Assembly: GCF_001544575.2 (NCBI RefSeq)
Contig: NZ_FCNY02000006.1
Span: 124,001 to 188,000 of the forward strand
Length of the DNA: 64,000 nt
Direction of reading: 5' to 3'
Source of the DNA: Caballeronia cordobensis
Lineage (GTDB): Bacteria; Pseudomonadota; Gammaproteobacteria; Burkholderiales; Burkholderiaceae
Shown here piece by piece: positions 25,587 through 35,232 of this stretch. The position numbers and the translations under genes were made by a program. The notes under the pieces were generated by a model that was not told where the DNA came from, searched no databases, and worked only from the letters and a program-made list of their open reading frames with translations. Numbering within the stretch: position 1 is the first letter of the stretch; every line of letters begins with the position of its first letter.

Positions 25587-26855
25587 ATGATGTCAAAACG
25601 CAAGTCGTGGCGGGGAGTGAGCACCGTCATCGCAACGGGCATGGCGATGGCTGGACTTGGCCTCTCGGCCACGGCGAACGCAGCAGGAGAGCCGATCAAG
25701 ATCGGCGTCATCAGCGAAGAGTCCGCGGTCGCGGGCGCTTCCATCAGCAAGGCCGCGCAGCTCGCGGCGGAAGAGATCAACGCGAAGGGCGGCGTCGACG
25801 GCAGGCCCATCCAGATCATCGCGTATGACGACCATTCCTCGGCGTCGGACGGCGTGCGCGCGTTTCAGCGCGCGGCGAGTCAGGACAAGGTGGTCGCAAT
25901 CATCGGCAGCTATATTAGTGAAGTCGCGCTCGCCATGGAGCCGTGGTCCGCGCGCCTGAAGATGCCGTTCATCACGCCGGGCGCGGCCAGCAACGAAATT
26001 TCGAAGCGCGTGCACGACGACTACGATCATTACAAGTACACGTTCCACGGCTGGATGACATCGGCGTTCATCGCGCAATCCATCTGCGATTTCTCGCATG
26101 ACGTGCTCGTCGGCGAGTTCAAGATGAAGACGACCGTGGTAATGAGCGAAGACGCCGCGTGGACGAAGCCGCTCGACGAACGCTTCCTCGAATGCCTGCC
26201 GAAAGCGGGCTTGAAGGTGCTGGATCATATCCGCTTCAATCCGGACACCTCCGACTTCACGCCGATCTTCAATCAGATCGAAGCGAAGCATCCGGACACG
26301 ATCACGACGGGCATCAGTCATGTCGGCGTTCAGCCCACCGTGCAATGGCACGATCAGCAAGTGCCGATTCCCATGACGGGCCAGAGTTCGCAAGCCACGA
26401 CGACGAGCTTCTGGAAGGACACCAACGGCGCGACCGAAGGCGTGATCACCGCATCGGCCGCGGCGCCCGGCGTCGCGATGACGCCGAAGACCGTGCCTTT
26501 CGTCGAGTCGTATCAGAAGCACTTCAACGGCGTATCGCCTGCTTATGACGGCTTTACGAGCTATGACCTCGTGTACATCATCGCGGATGCGATTCATCGC
26601 AACCAAGGCTCGACCGATCCCGACAAGATGGTCGATGCGCTCGAGAAGACCGATTACGTCGGCACGATCGGGCGCTGGCAGTTCTATGGCAAGAGCGATC
26701 AGTTCACGCACGCGTTGAAGTACGGCGAAGGGTATATCACCGGCATCAATCTGCAATGGCAGAACGGCAAGCAGGTGGCGATCTGGCCTAAGTCGGTGGC
26801 GAACGCGAAGGTCAAGTTTCCCGCTTTCGTGAAGGTGCAAGCGGCCGCGAACTAG
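25587..26855 (+). CDS. ABC transporter substrate-binding protein, branched-chain amino acid (HAAT) type
   Basis: 422 aa with an N-terminal Sec signal (MMSKRKSWRGVSTVIATGMA ... ATANAAGE, cleavage near residue 32) and a Leu/Ile/Val-binding-protein-like type I fold: PIKIGVISEESAVAGASISK, EEINAKGGVDGRPIQIIAYD, VVAIIGSYISEVALAMEPWS, AYDGFTSYDLVYIIADAI. It delivers a ligand to the permease encoded downstream. The ligand pocket is divergent enough that amino acids cannot be assumed; amides, urea or aromatic acids are common in this family. Start ATG 25587 follows AAAGGGAGACTG. First gene of a four-gene operon. Confidence 0.92.
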   Translation: MMSKRKSWRGVSTVIATGMAMAGLGLSATANAAGEPIKIGVISEESAVAGASISKAAQLAAEEINAKGGVDGRPIQIIAYDDHSSASDGVRAFQRAASQDKVVAIIGSYISEVALAMEPWSARLKMPFITPGAASNEISKRVHDDYDHYKYTFHGWMTSAFIAQSICDFSHDVLVGEFKMKTTVVMSEDAAWTKPLDERFLECLPKAGLKVLDHIRFNPDTSDFTPIFNQIEAKHPDTITTGISHVGVQPTVQWHDQQVPIPMTGQSSQATTTSFWKDTNGATEGVITASAAAPGVAMTPKTVPFVESYQKHFNGVSPAYDGFTSYDLVYIIADAIHRNQGSTDPDKMVDALEKTDYVGTIGRWQFYGKSDQFTHALKYGEGYITGINLQWQNGKQVAIWPKSVANAKVKFPAFVKVQAAAN

Positions 26856-26901
26856 GTGTATCGCGTGAGTGCGTTTCAGGCTGACCATTCGAGGGCCGCC
26901 T

Positions 26902-27777
26902 ATGTTGCCATTGCAGATACTCATCGACGGTTTCGCGATCAGTTCGCTCTACGGACTCGGCGCGATCGGCTTCACGCTGATATTCGGCGTATCCGGCGTG
27001 CTCAATCTCGCGCACGGCGGCGTGATGCTGATCGCCGCGCTGCTCGGCTGGGCGCTGGCCGGCGAAGCGGAACTGGGCACGTATCTCGGCACGCCGCTCG
27101 GTGTGCTCTGCGGCATGGGGGCCGCCTTCATCACGTATTTCATGGTGGTGCGGCCCATTCAGCGTTCCACCGCGATTCCGCGCGAAGAGAAGGAAATCTT
27201 CGTGCTCACGGGCACGCTGCTGTGGGGCATCATGATCCAGCAGGGCATGGCGTATCTGTTCTCCGATAACCCGATCACGATGCGCCCGCTGATCCCCGGC
27301 GTCGCGAGCATCGCGGGCGTGCGCGTGCCGTACAACGAGATCATGATCGCCGTGGTGTGCTGGGTGGTCATCGGCTTGTTGTGGCTCTTCGTGAATCGCA
27401 CGAAGGCGGGCAAGGCGCTGCTCGCGGCGTCGATGAATCCGCGCGGCCTCACGCTGCTCGGCTTCGAGCTCTCGCGCATCTATCTGCTTGCGTGGACGAT
27501 CTACGGCGTGCTTGCCGGCATCGCTGGCGTGCTGCTCGCATCGTTTCTCGGCGTGAGCACGAACAACACGGGACAGCTTACGGCGAGTGCGTTTTCCATC
27601 GTCGTGCTGGGCGGTCTCGGCAGCGTGTCGGGTTCGCTGATGGCCGCGTATGTGGTCGGTTATCTGGAGACCGTCACCGCGTATCTCATCTCGCCGACGC
27701 TGCGGCCGCTGCCCGCGCTGCTGTTGCTCGTGCTCGTCGTGTACGTGCGGCCGCAAGGCTTTCTCGGACGGCGCTGA
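26902..27777 (+). CDS. Branched-chain amino acid ABC transporter permease, LivH type
   Basis: 291 aa, about 8 membrane helices. The LivH hallmarks IDGFAISSLYGLGAIGFTLI, GVLNLAHGGVMLIAALLGWA and the coupling segment NPRGLTLLGFELSRIYLLAW are present; ends VYVRPQGFLGRR, the usual LivH tail. ATG 26902 sits after GAGGGCC, 46 nt downstream of the binding-protein gene. Forms the membrane heterodimer with the next gene product. Confidence 0.93.
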   Translation: MLPLQILIDGFAISSLYGLGAIGFTLIFGVSGVLNLAHGGVMLIAALLGWALAGEAELGTYLGTPLGVLCGMGAAFITYFMVVRPIQRSTAIPREEKEIFVLTGTLLWGIMIQQGMAYLFSDNPITMRPLIPGVASIAGVRVPYNEIMIAVVCWVVIGLLWLFVNRTKAGKALLAASMNPRGLTLLGFELSRIYLLAWTIYGVLAGIAGVLLASFLGVSTNNTGQLTASAFSIVVLGGLGSVSGSLMAAYVVGYLETVTAYLISPTLRPLPALLLLVLVVYVRPQGFLGRR

Positions 27778-27779
27778 TC

Positions 27780-28702
27780 ATGAAAGACATCGTTCGCTCG
27801 CGTGCGATCTGGATCGCGGTGCTGCTCGCGGTCGTCGCCGCGACGCTGCCGTGGTGGCTCACCGGCTACATTCTCGGCGTGCTCACGGTCGCCTATTACT
27901 TCGGCGTCTTCGCCATGTCGTGGGACTTGCTCTTCGGTTTCGCGGGCGAAGTCAACTTCGGCCCGACGTTCCTGATCGGACTCGGCGCATATTCCGCGGC
28001 GATACTCAATGCGCACGCCGCCGCCCCGATACCGGTATGCGTGATGGCGGGCGGGCTCGTCGCGCTCGTCGGCGGCCTGCTGCTCGCGGTGCCCGCGTTG
28101 CGCCTGCGCGGGCCGTATTTCGGCCTCGTCACGCTCGTTGCCGTGCTGCTGTTGCAGAACGCGATCGTGATTTTCGCGGGCATCACGGGCGGCGAGATCG
28201 GCATGATGGTGCCCGATGTCCTGTCCGTCGATGCGGACCACAACTACTGGATCGCGCTCGCCTTCCTAATCGTCTGCGCGGTCATTCTCTTCGGGCTGTC
28301 GCGCTCGGCGATCGGCCTCATCCTGCAGGCGAGCGGCCAGGACACCGTCGGCGCGCAGGCGCTCGGCTTCAACGTCGTGAAGCACAAGCTCGCGGCGTTC
28401 TGCATCAGCGCGGTGTTCTCGGGCGTCGCGGGCGCGATGCTCGTGTTCTATCAGGGCACGGCGTCGGTAAGCACGGTGGTCGATATCGGCATCGGCGTGC
28501 AGATCATCATCGCGGCGGTGCTCGGCGGCAGGCGCACGATACTCGGCGCCGTGCTCGGTTCCATATTTCTCATCGTCGCGGGCGAATTCCTGCGTCCGCT
28601 CGGGCAGATCAACACGTTCGTGGTCGCGGCCGTCGCGCTCGCGGTCATCCTGTTCTTTCCCGATGGATTGCTCGGCAACATCCTGCGCGTGAGGGAACGC
28701 GA

Positions 28703-28706
<4 letters not shown>
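27780..28706 (+). CDS. Branched-chain amino acid ABC transporter permease, LivM type
   Basis: 308 aa. AMSWDLLFGFAGEVNFGPTF, FIGLGAYSAA-like helix, LRLRGPYFGLVTLVAVLLLQ and the EAA-like coupling region QDTVGAQALGFNVVKHKLAA typify LivM. Begins 2 nt after the LivH stop and ends with a 4-nt ATGA overlap with the ATPase gene, so translation is coupled. Confidence 0.93.
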
Positions 28707-30211
<1,505 letters not shown>

Positions 30212-30431
30212 ATCGGCTGAATCGCATGCGCCGCCGCTAAACATCCGCCGCTGTTGCGTAAAACACCACACGGTGTTGCACCGAATCGCGCATTCCGATA
30301 TTGGATGTGTTAAAACCGCGTGCATTCATGCGTAAGCCGAATGCGTTCTTCGCTCACGAACGATGAACCGTAAGGCGACGCATCGAAGCTCATAAAAATA
30401 ATCGCTCATAATTGAACGCGTCCTACACATC

Positions 30432-31568
30432 ATGAAGACAATCGCATCGCGCGCCGTTGCCGGCATCGGCGCATCGGTCATCGCGCTCGCCTGCCAGTCC
30501 GCATTCGCGCAAAGCTCGGTCACGCTCTACGGCGTCGCCGACGTGAGCGTGCGCTATCTGACGAACGCCAACGCCAATAACGACGGCAAGCTGTTCATGA
30601 CGAACGGCGCGATCACCAATAGCCGTTTCGGCCTGAAGGGCGCCGAAGATCTCGGCGGCGGGCTGCAGGCGATTTTCCGCCTGGAAAGCGGCGTGGAGCT
30701 GGAGAATGGCCAGTTCGCCGATCCTTCGCGCGCATTCAATCGCGCTGCCTACGTGGGTCTCGCGAGCCACTATGGCACGCTGACGCTCGGCCGCCAGAAG
30801 ACGCCGCTCTTCGACATGCTGGGCGATACGTATGACCCGCTCACCGTCGGCAATTACTTCGAGAATGCATGGCTGCCGGTTGCGCTCGGCGCGGGCCTGT
30901 ATGCGGATAACGCCGTGAAGTACAACGGCACGTTCGCGGGCCTCACCATTGGTGCGATGTATTCGTTCGGCACGAACTACACGGCGACGGGCGCGGGCGG
31001 TTTCTCGGGACAAGTGCCGGGCCATCTGGGCGCGGGCAACATGTACGGCTTCACGGCTTCGTATGCGATGGGCCCGCTTTCGATCGGCGGCGGCTATCAG
31101 CAGAACAGCGACAACTCGTCGAACAAGCAGAAGATCTGGAACGCCAACCTCGTTTATACGATCGGACCGGCGAAGCTGTACGCGGGCTATCTGCATTCGA
31201 CGGACGACACCGGCTTCGTCGACAGCATCCTGCAGCAGCGCGGCCTCGTTGCGGGCACGGACATCCAGAAGGGCTCGGGCCGCCGCGACGACGGTCCGTT
31301 CGCGGGCATCACGTATCAGGTCACGCCCGCGCTCCTGCTCACGGGCGCGTTCTACTACGACCACATGAAGAACGCGGCCATTGGCGGCGGCGCGACGGGC
31401 AGCGGCAATCGCTACACGGGCGTCGCGCTTGCGGAGTACGCGCTCTCGAAGCGCACCGAAGTCTACGGCACCGTGGACTTCAACAAGGTCACGGGCGCGG
31501 GCGACGTCGAATTGCCGGGCCGCTCGAATCAGACCGGCGTATCGATCGGCTTGCGCAACCTCTTCTGA
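30432..31568 (+). CDS. Trimeric general porin, Burkholderia OmpC-like (Porin_4)
   Basis: 378 aa with a Sec signal (ACQSAFAQ-S, cleavage near residue 26) and a mature start SSVTLYGVADVSVRYL, the standard opening of beta-proteobacterial porins. FGLKGAEDLGGGLQAIFRLE and the L3-region DPLTVGNYFENAW are seen; the protein ends in Phe (SIGLRNLF), the outer-membrane assembly signal. Forms a 16-strand diffusion channel. The leader 30212-30431 contains no gene I can support; AT-rich segments near 30390-30415 probably carry the promoter. It may serve the ABC importer upstream, but 220 nt separate them. Confidence 0.95.
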   Translation: MKTIASRAVAGIGASVIALACQSAFAQSSVTLYGVADVSVRYLTNANANNDGKLFMTNGAITNSRFGLKGAEDLGGGLQAIFRLESGVELENGQFADPSRAFNRAAYVGLASHYGTLTLGRQKTPLFDMLGDTYDPLTVGNYFENAWLPVALGAGLYADNAVKYNGTFAGLTIGAMYSFGTNYTATGAGGFSGQVPGHLGAGNMYGFTASYAMGPLSIGGGYQQNSDNSSNKQKIWNANLVYTIGPAKLYAGYLHSTDDTGFVDSILQQRGLVAGTDIQKGSGRRDDGPFAGITYQVTPALLLTGAFYYDHMKNAAIGGGATGSGNRYTGVALAEYALSKRTEVYGTVDFNKVTGAGDVELPGRSNQTGVSIGLRNLF

Positions 31569-31573
31569 TCGCG

Positions 31574-31611
31574 CGTCAGCGCACGCGCAGCGTATAGCGC
31601 GTGCGCTGACG
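31574..31611. terminator. 15-bp hairpin between converging porin and epimerase genes
   Basis: CGTCAGCGCACGCGC (31574-31588) pairs perfectly with GCGCGTGCGCTGACG (31597-31611) around an 8-nt loop. It begins 6 nt after the porin stop and lies almost wholly inside the last codons of the epimerase gene. No U tract follows on either strand, so it may act as a 3'-end stabiliser or an imperfect bidirectional terminator. Confidence 0.6.
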
Positions 31612-32601
31612 ATACACGTCGCCAGGACGCAGGATGGCGCGCTCGCCGTCCATGTTGATCTCGTTCGGAAATCCGCCCGCTTCGAGACATAGCCCCGCCT
31701 GCTTGCGATAGCGCGCCCCATTGCGCGCGGGCACACCTTCCAGGTAATTTCCCGAGTAAAACTGCAGGCCGCGCGCGTCGGTCGAGACGCTCAGTTCGCG
31801 TCCGCTCGATGGATCGAACAGCAGCGCTACGTGGCGCGGCTCGCTCGCATCGTCGTCGCCCAATGCATAGCAATGATCGAAGCCGCCCGCGATGGCGAAC
31901 TGCGCGTTCGACGTTTCGAGCCTCGCTCCGATCGATGCGGGCTCGCGTAAATCGAACACTGTGTTCGTCACGTCTTCGCGCGCGACAGGAATCGATAATG
32001 CATCGATCGCGAAGTACGTATCGGCGGCGATCGAAATTTCATGCTCGCGTATGCTCGCGTCTTCGCCCAGATTGAAGTACGCATGGTTCGTCAGATTGAC
32101 GGGCGTTGCCGCATCGGTGCGCGCGGTGTAGTCGATGGAAAGCGTGCCGTCATCGGCGAGCGCATAGCGCACGGTCACGCTCAGATTGCCGGGAAACCCC
32201 GCCGCGCCCGCGGGCGAATGCAGCGTCATGACGAGCGCGCCGTCATGCATCTCCGCATGCCACATCTGCCGATGAAAGCCTTCCGCACCGCCATGCAGAT
32301 GATTCGCGCCTTCGTTGCGCTCGACCTGATAAGCGACCCCATCGAGCACGAAGCGCCCATCGCGGATGCGGTTGGCCCAGCGCCCGATGATCGCGCCCAG
32401 GAACGCGCTGCCGTTGCGATATTGCTCGGGCGTGTCGTGGCCGAGCAGGATATCGGCGAAACGGCCTTCGCGATCCGGCGCGAGCCATGACACGAGCGTC
32501 GCGCCGAGATCGCTGATCGCCACGCGCATGCCCGATGCATTGCGCAGCGTGTAGAGATGCACGTCGCCCCACGGGCGCACGTCGATGGAAGATGTCGTCA
32601 T
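31576..32601 (-). CDS. galM: Aldose 1-epimerase (galactose mutarotase)
   Basis: 341 aa, normal GalM length. Converts beta to alpha anomers of hexoses. Seen: ISDLGATLVSWLAPDREGRF, GRWANRIRDGRFVLDG, the substrate His in NHLHGGAEGFHRQMW, LTNHAYFNLGE with the catalytic His, and the catalytic Glu region CLEAGGFPNEINMDGERAIL. No signal peptide, so cytoplasmic. ATG 32601 removes a non-conserved N-terminal extension. The HAD phosphatase gene just upstream (13-nt gap) is likely co-transcribed. Confidence 0.93.
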   Translation of the reverse strand: MTTSSIDVRPWGDVHLYTLRNASGMRVAISDLGATLVSWLAPDREGRFADILLGHDTPEQYRNGSAFLGAIIGRWANRIRDGRFVLDGVAYQVERNEGANHLHGGAEGFHRQMWHAEMHDGALVMTLHSPAGAAGFPGNLSVTVRYALADDGTLSIDYTARTDAATPVNLTNHAYFNLGEDASIREHEISIAADTYFAIDALSIPVAREDVTNTVFDLREPASIGARLETSNAQFAIAGGFDHCYALGDDDASEPRHVALLFDPSSGRELSVSTDARGLQFYSGNYLEGVPARNGARYRKQAGLCLEAGGFPNEINMDGERAILRPGDVYRQRTRYTLRVR

Positions 32602-32614
32602 GCTTGCGATGATC

Positions 32615-33289
32615 TCATGGCCGCGCGGCGACTTCATCGAGATGCAGCAAAAGATCGGCGGGATCTTCATAGACGCGCAGCGCGCCGGAGCGTTCGAGTT
32701 CGTCGCTGCCGTATCCGCCCGATAGCAGGCCGACGCCGAGCGAGCGGCAGCGCCGCGCGGCCAGCATGTCCCAGATGCTGTCGCCGACGACGACCGTATT
32801 TTCGATCGGCACGTTCAGGCGCGCGGCGGCGGCGAGGAACAGATCGGGATCGGGCTTCGCGTACTTCACCATGTCGCGCGTGACGACCACCTGCTTCGCC
32901 GGATCGACGCCCAGTGCTTCGAGATTCACCTGCGCGGTTTCCATGCGGCCGCTCGTCGCGATGGCCCAGCGCGTGCCGGCGTTCGTGAGCGCTTCGAGCA
33001 ACTCGCGCGCCCCCGGCAGCGGACACACTTGCGCCCGCAAACGCTTGTACGCCTCCGCATGCAACTGACGCAGATGCTCGACGCGATCCGCGCTGATTTC
33101 ACCGTGCGTTTCGCGCAGCAACTGATTGGTGAAGAGGCCGCCACTCATGCCGATCTTGCGATGGATGCGCCACACGGAAAGCTCGATGCCTTCGGCGTCG
33201 AGCGCTTCCTTCCATGCCAGCACGTGTTGATAGACGCTATCGACGAGCGTGCCGTCGAGGTCGAACAGAAACGATGTTTCGATGCGCAT
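32615..33289 (-). CDS. HAD superfamily phosphatase (beta-phosphoglucomutase/phosphoglycolate phosphatase-like)
   Basis: 224 aa, subfamily IA. Motif I FLFDLDGTLVDSVYQHVLAW (nucleophile Asp), motif II Thr/Ser in WAIATSGR, motif III Lys in YAKPDPDLFLAAA and motif IV VVGDSIWDMLAARR are complete; a four-helix cap lies at about residues 20-85. Sugar phosphates or phosphoglycolate are typical substrates. Operon position ahead of galM suggests sugar-phosphate housekeeping. Confidence 0.9.
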   Translation of the reverse strand: MRIETSFLFDLDGTLVDSVYQHVLAWKEALDAEGIELSVWRIHRKIGMSGGLFTNQLLRETHGEISADRVEHLRQLHAEAYKRLRAQVCPLPGARELLEALTNAGTRWAIATSGRMETAQVNLEALGVDPAKQVVVTRDMVKYAKPDPDLFLAAAARLNVPIENTVVVGDSIWDMLAARRCRSLGVGLLSGGYGSDELERSGALRVYEDPADLLLHLDEVAARP

Positions 33290-33498
33290 GGCAGGCTCCA
33301 TTCGAGTGTGTCGTATGGACATCATCATACGCACGATCGAGCGCGCGCGAGGCCGCAAATGCGATAATCGATGTTTGCGCCGAAGCGCCCTTAGCGCGCG
33401 GAAAACGCGCATAAAGTCCCTGTATTTTGCATCAATCACGCATCACGGAGCCTATCTTGACCCGCATCGACAATCCCTCCCGCGATCAGGAGGCAGGC

Positions 33499-34575
33499 GT
33501 GGCCGATTCCACGCAAGACACGACCCGCATCGACGACACGCGCATCGGCGCGGTGCGCCCGTTGATTTCGCCCGCGCTCCTGCTCGACGAACTGCCCGTC
33601 ACGCCTGGCGTGCAGACGCTCGTCGAAGAGAGCCGCGCGCATATCGCGAATATTCTTCACGGCCGCGACGACAGGCTCGTCGTCGTAGTCGGCCCGTGTT
33701 CCATTCACGATCACGATCAGGCGATGGAATACGCGCAGCGCCTGAAAGCCGTCGCGGACCGGCTGCGCGACGATCTTTTCATCGTGATGCGCGTGTACTT
33801 CGAGAAGCCGCGCACGACGGTCGGCTGGAAGGGCTATATCAACGATCCGCGTCTGGACGGCAGCTTCCGCATCAACGAAGGCCTGCGCCGCGCGCGCGAA
33901 CTTTTGCTCGACATCAGCGGCCTTGGCTTGCCGACCGCGACCGAGTTTCTCGATCTGCTGAGCCCGCAGTACATTGCCGATCTGATCGCGTGGGGCGCGA
34001 TCGGCGCGCGCACGACCGAGAGCCAGAGCCACCGGCAACTGGCATCGGGGCTTTCTTGTCCGATCGGCTTCAAGAATGGCACCGATGGCGGCGTGCAAGT
34101 GGCGGCGGACGCGATCGTCGCGGCGCGCGCGAGCCACGCGTTCATGGGCATGACGAAGATGGGCATGGCGGCGATCTTCGAGACGCGCGGCAACGACGAC
34201 TGCCACGTCATTTTGCGCGGCGGCACGCGCGGACCGAACTACGATGCCGCGAGCGTCGCGGCGGCGTGCGGCGCGCTCGGTACGCTCGGACAGCGCGAGC
34301 AGGTGATGATCGATTGCTCGCATGCGAATTCGAACAAGTCGCATCTGCGGCAGGTGGAGGTTGCTGAGGATATTGCGCGGCAGCTTGAAGCGGGGGAGCG
34401 CCGCATTACCGGTGTGATGATCGAGAGTCATCTGGAAGAAGGGCGGCAGGATTTGAAGCCTGGCGTGGCTTTGCGACGCGGTGTGTCGATTACCGATGCA
34501 TGTCTTGGGTGGGCTCAGAGTGAGCCTGTGCTTGAGTTGCTTGCTGGGGCTGTTAGGAAGCGGCGGGGGGTGTGA
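33499..34575 (+). CDS. aroG: 3-deoxy-7-phosphoheptulonate (DAHP) synthase, class I
   Basis: 358 aa from GTG 33499. First step of the shikimate pathway: phosphoenolpyruvate plus erythrose 4-phosphate to DAHP. Seen: VVVGPCSIHDHDQAMEYA, FEKPRTTVGWKGYINDP, FLDLLSPQYIADLIAWGAIG ARTTESQ region, FKNGTDGGV, IDCSHANSNKSH (metal ligand). The GTG is chosen because AGGAGG (33488-33493) stands 5 nt before it and the length matches AroG/F/H (350-356 aa); a TTG at 33457 behind ACGGAG is an alternative giving 372 aa. The last 84 codons differ sharply in third-position use from the rest. The Phe/Tyr/Trp sensitivity class cannot be told. Confidence 0.93.
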   Translation: MADSTQDTTRIDDTRIGAVRPLISPALLLDELPVTPGVQTLVEESRAHIANILHGRDDRLVVVVGPCSIHDHDQAMEYAQRLKAVADRLRDDLFIVMRVYFEKPRTTVGWKGYINDPRLDGSFRINEGLRRARELLLDISGLGLPTATEFLDLLSPQYIADLIAWGAIGARTTESQSHRQLASGLSCPIGFKNGTDGGVQVAADAIVAARASHAFMGMTKMGMAAIFETRGNDDCHVILRGGTRGPNYDAASVAAACGALGTLGQREQVMIDCSHANSNKSHLRQVEVAEDIARQLEAGERRITGVMIESHLEEGRQDLKPGVALRRGVSITDACLGWAQSEPVLELLAGAVRKRRGV

Positions 34576-34611
34576 GGTTTTTGTTTTTTTGCCGGATCCC
34601 GTATTCGTGTC

Positions 34612-34800
34612 GGTTTATTAGCACTGCCCCTCCCCGGGGCGGGGGTAACTTTCTTTGCTGCTGCAAAGAAAGTCACCAAAGAAAGCAGCTTTCTCACCGC
34701 CCGCGGTCACACGCACGTTGGCCACTCTTCTCCTCGGGGAACGGCCCTCGCCTAAAGAGTGCCCCCATAGGCCCAATCGGGCTTGGATCGCACACGGTCT
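34612..34800. repeat. Left arm of a long inverted repeat
   Basis: 189 bp directly after the aroG stop, beginning GGTTTATTAGCACTGCCCCT. It matches the reverse complement of 34989-35177 at about 95% (I count roughly ten differences including one 1-nt indel). Within the arm, ACTTTCTTTGC-TGCT-GCAAAGAAAGT (34648-34673) is itself a perfect 11-bp hairpin, followed by a G/C-rich segment and a CTCCTCGGGGAACGGCCC stretch. Weaker similarity between the flanks extends about 20 bp further outward. Stop codons in all frames and mirrored short ORFs argue against coding. From memory, sequences of this kind are dispersed in Paraburkholderia/Caballeronia genomes; unverified here. Confidence 0.9.
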
Positions 34801-34805
34801 GACAA

Positions 34806-34830
34806 ACCAGTGCGCGAAGCGCACTGGTTC
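34806..34830. repeat. Hairpin in the centre of the long inverted repeat
   Basis: AACCAGTGCGC-GAA-GCGCACTGGTT is a perfect 11-bp stem with a 3-nt loop inside the 187-bp unpaired centre (34802-34988). A second smaller hairpin, AATGGCT...AGCCATT, lies near 34952-34972. No gene is supported in this centre. Confidence 0.7.
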
Positions 34831-34988
34831 AGCACGAAATAGCTTCGGCACAGCGCTACGCGCTGCCGCTGGGTATGCGAGGGAAACCAACGAACACGAG
34901 TGCACTCGCGCACCCGATTAACCCATCGGCCGCGAAGCGGGCCGGAACTTGAAATGGCTGTACCAAGCCATTAAGTGGCGCGATGTGA

Positions 34989-35177
34989 CGGATCGTGCGC
35001 GATCCAAGCCCGGTTGGGCCTATGGGGGCACTCGTTAGGCGAGGGCCGTTCCCCGAGGAGAAAAATGGCCAACGTGCGTGTGACCGCGGGCGGTGAGAAG
35101 CTGCTTTCTTTGGTGACTTTCTTTGCAGCAGCAAAGAAAGTTACCCCCGCCCCGGGGAGGGGCAGTGCTAATAGACC
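34989..35177. repeat. Right arm of the long inverted repeat
   Basis: Reverse-complementary partner of 34612-34800, ending AGTGCTAATAGACC 55 nt before the stop codon of the converging histidine kinase gene. It carries the same nested hairpin, ACTTTCTTTGC-AGCA-GCAAAGAAAGT (35116-35141), and the same CCCCGCCCCGGGGAGGGG boundary. No target-site duplication is evident. Each arm therefore sits at the 3' end of one of two converging genes in the same orientation relative to that gene. Confidence 0.9.
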
Positions 35178-35232
35178 AACAACAAAACAGGATTCCCCTC
35201 AGCGCAAGCAAGCAAAAAAAACAACAAACCCC

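Noticed and set aside
27650..28702. N-terminal extension of the fused ABC ATPase frame
   Set aside because: It overlaps both permease genes; ATG 28703 overlaps the permease stop and begins just before the ATPase domain.
34621..34680. The ACTTTCTTTGC hairpin as part of a CRISPR array
   Set aside because: Only two copies, in inverted orientation and nested in long arms; no regularly spaced direct repeats and no cas genes.
34572..35134. Several short open frames inside the long inverted repeat
   Set aside because: The same peptides appear on both strands because the arms are inverted copies; no ribosome sites, no conserved start and no recognised family.
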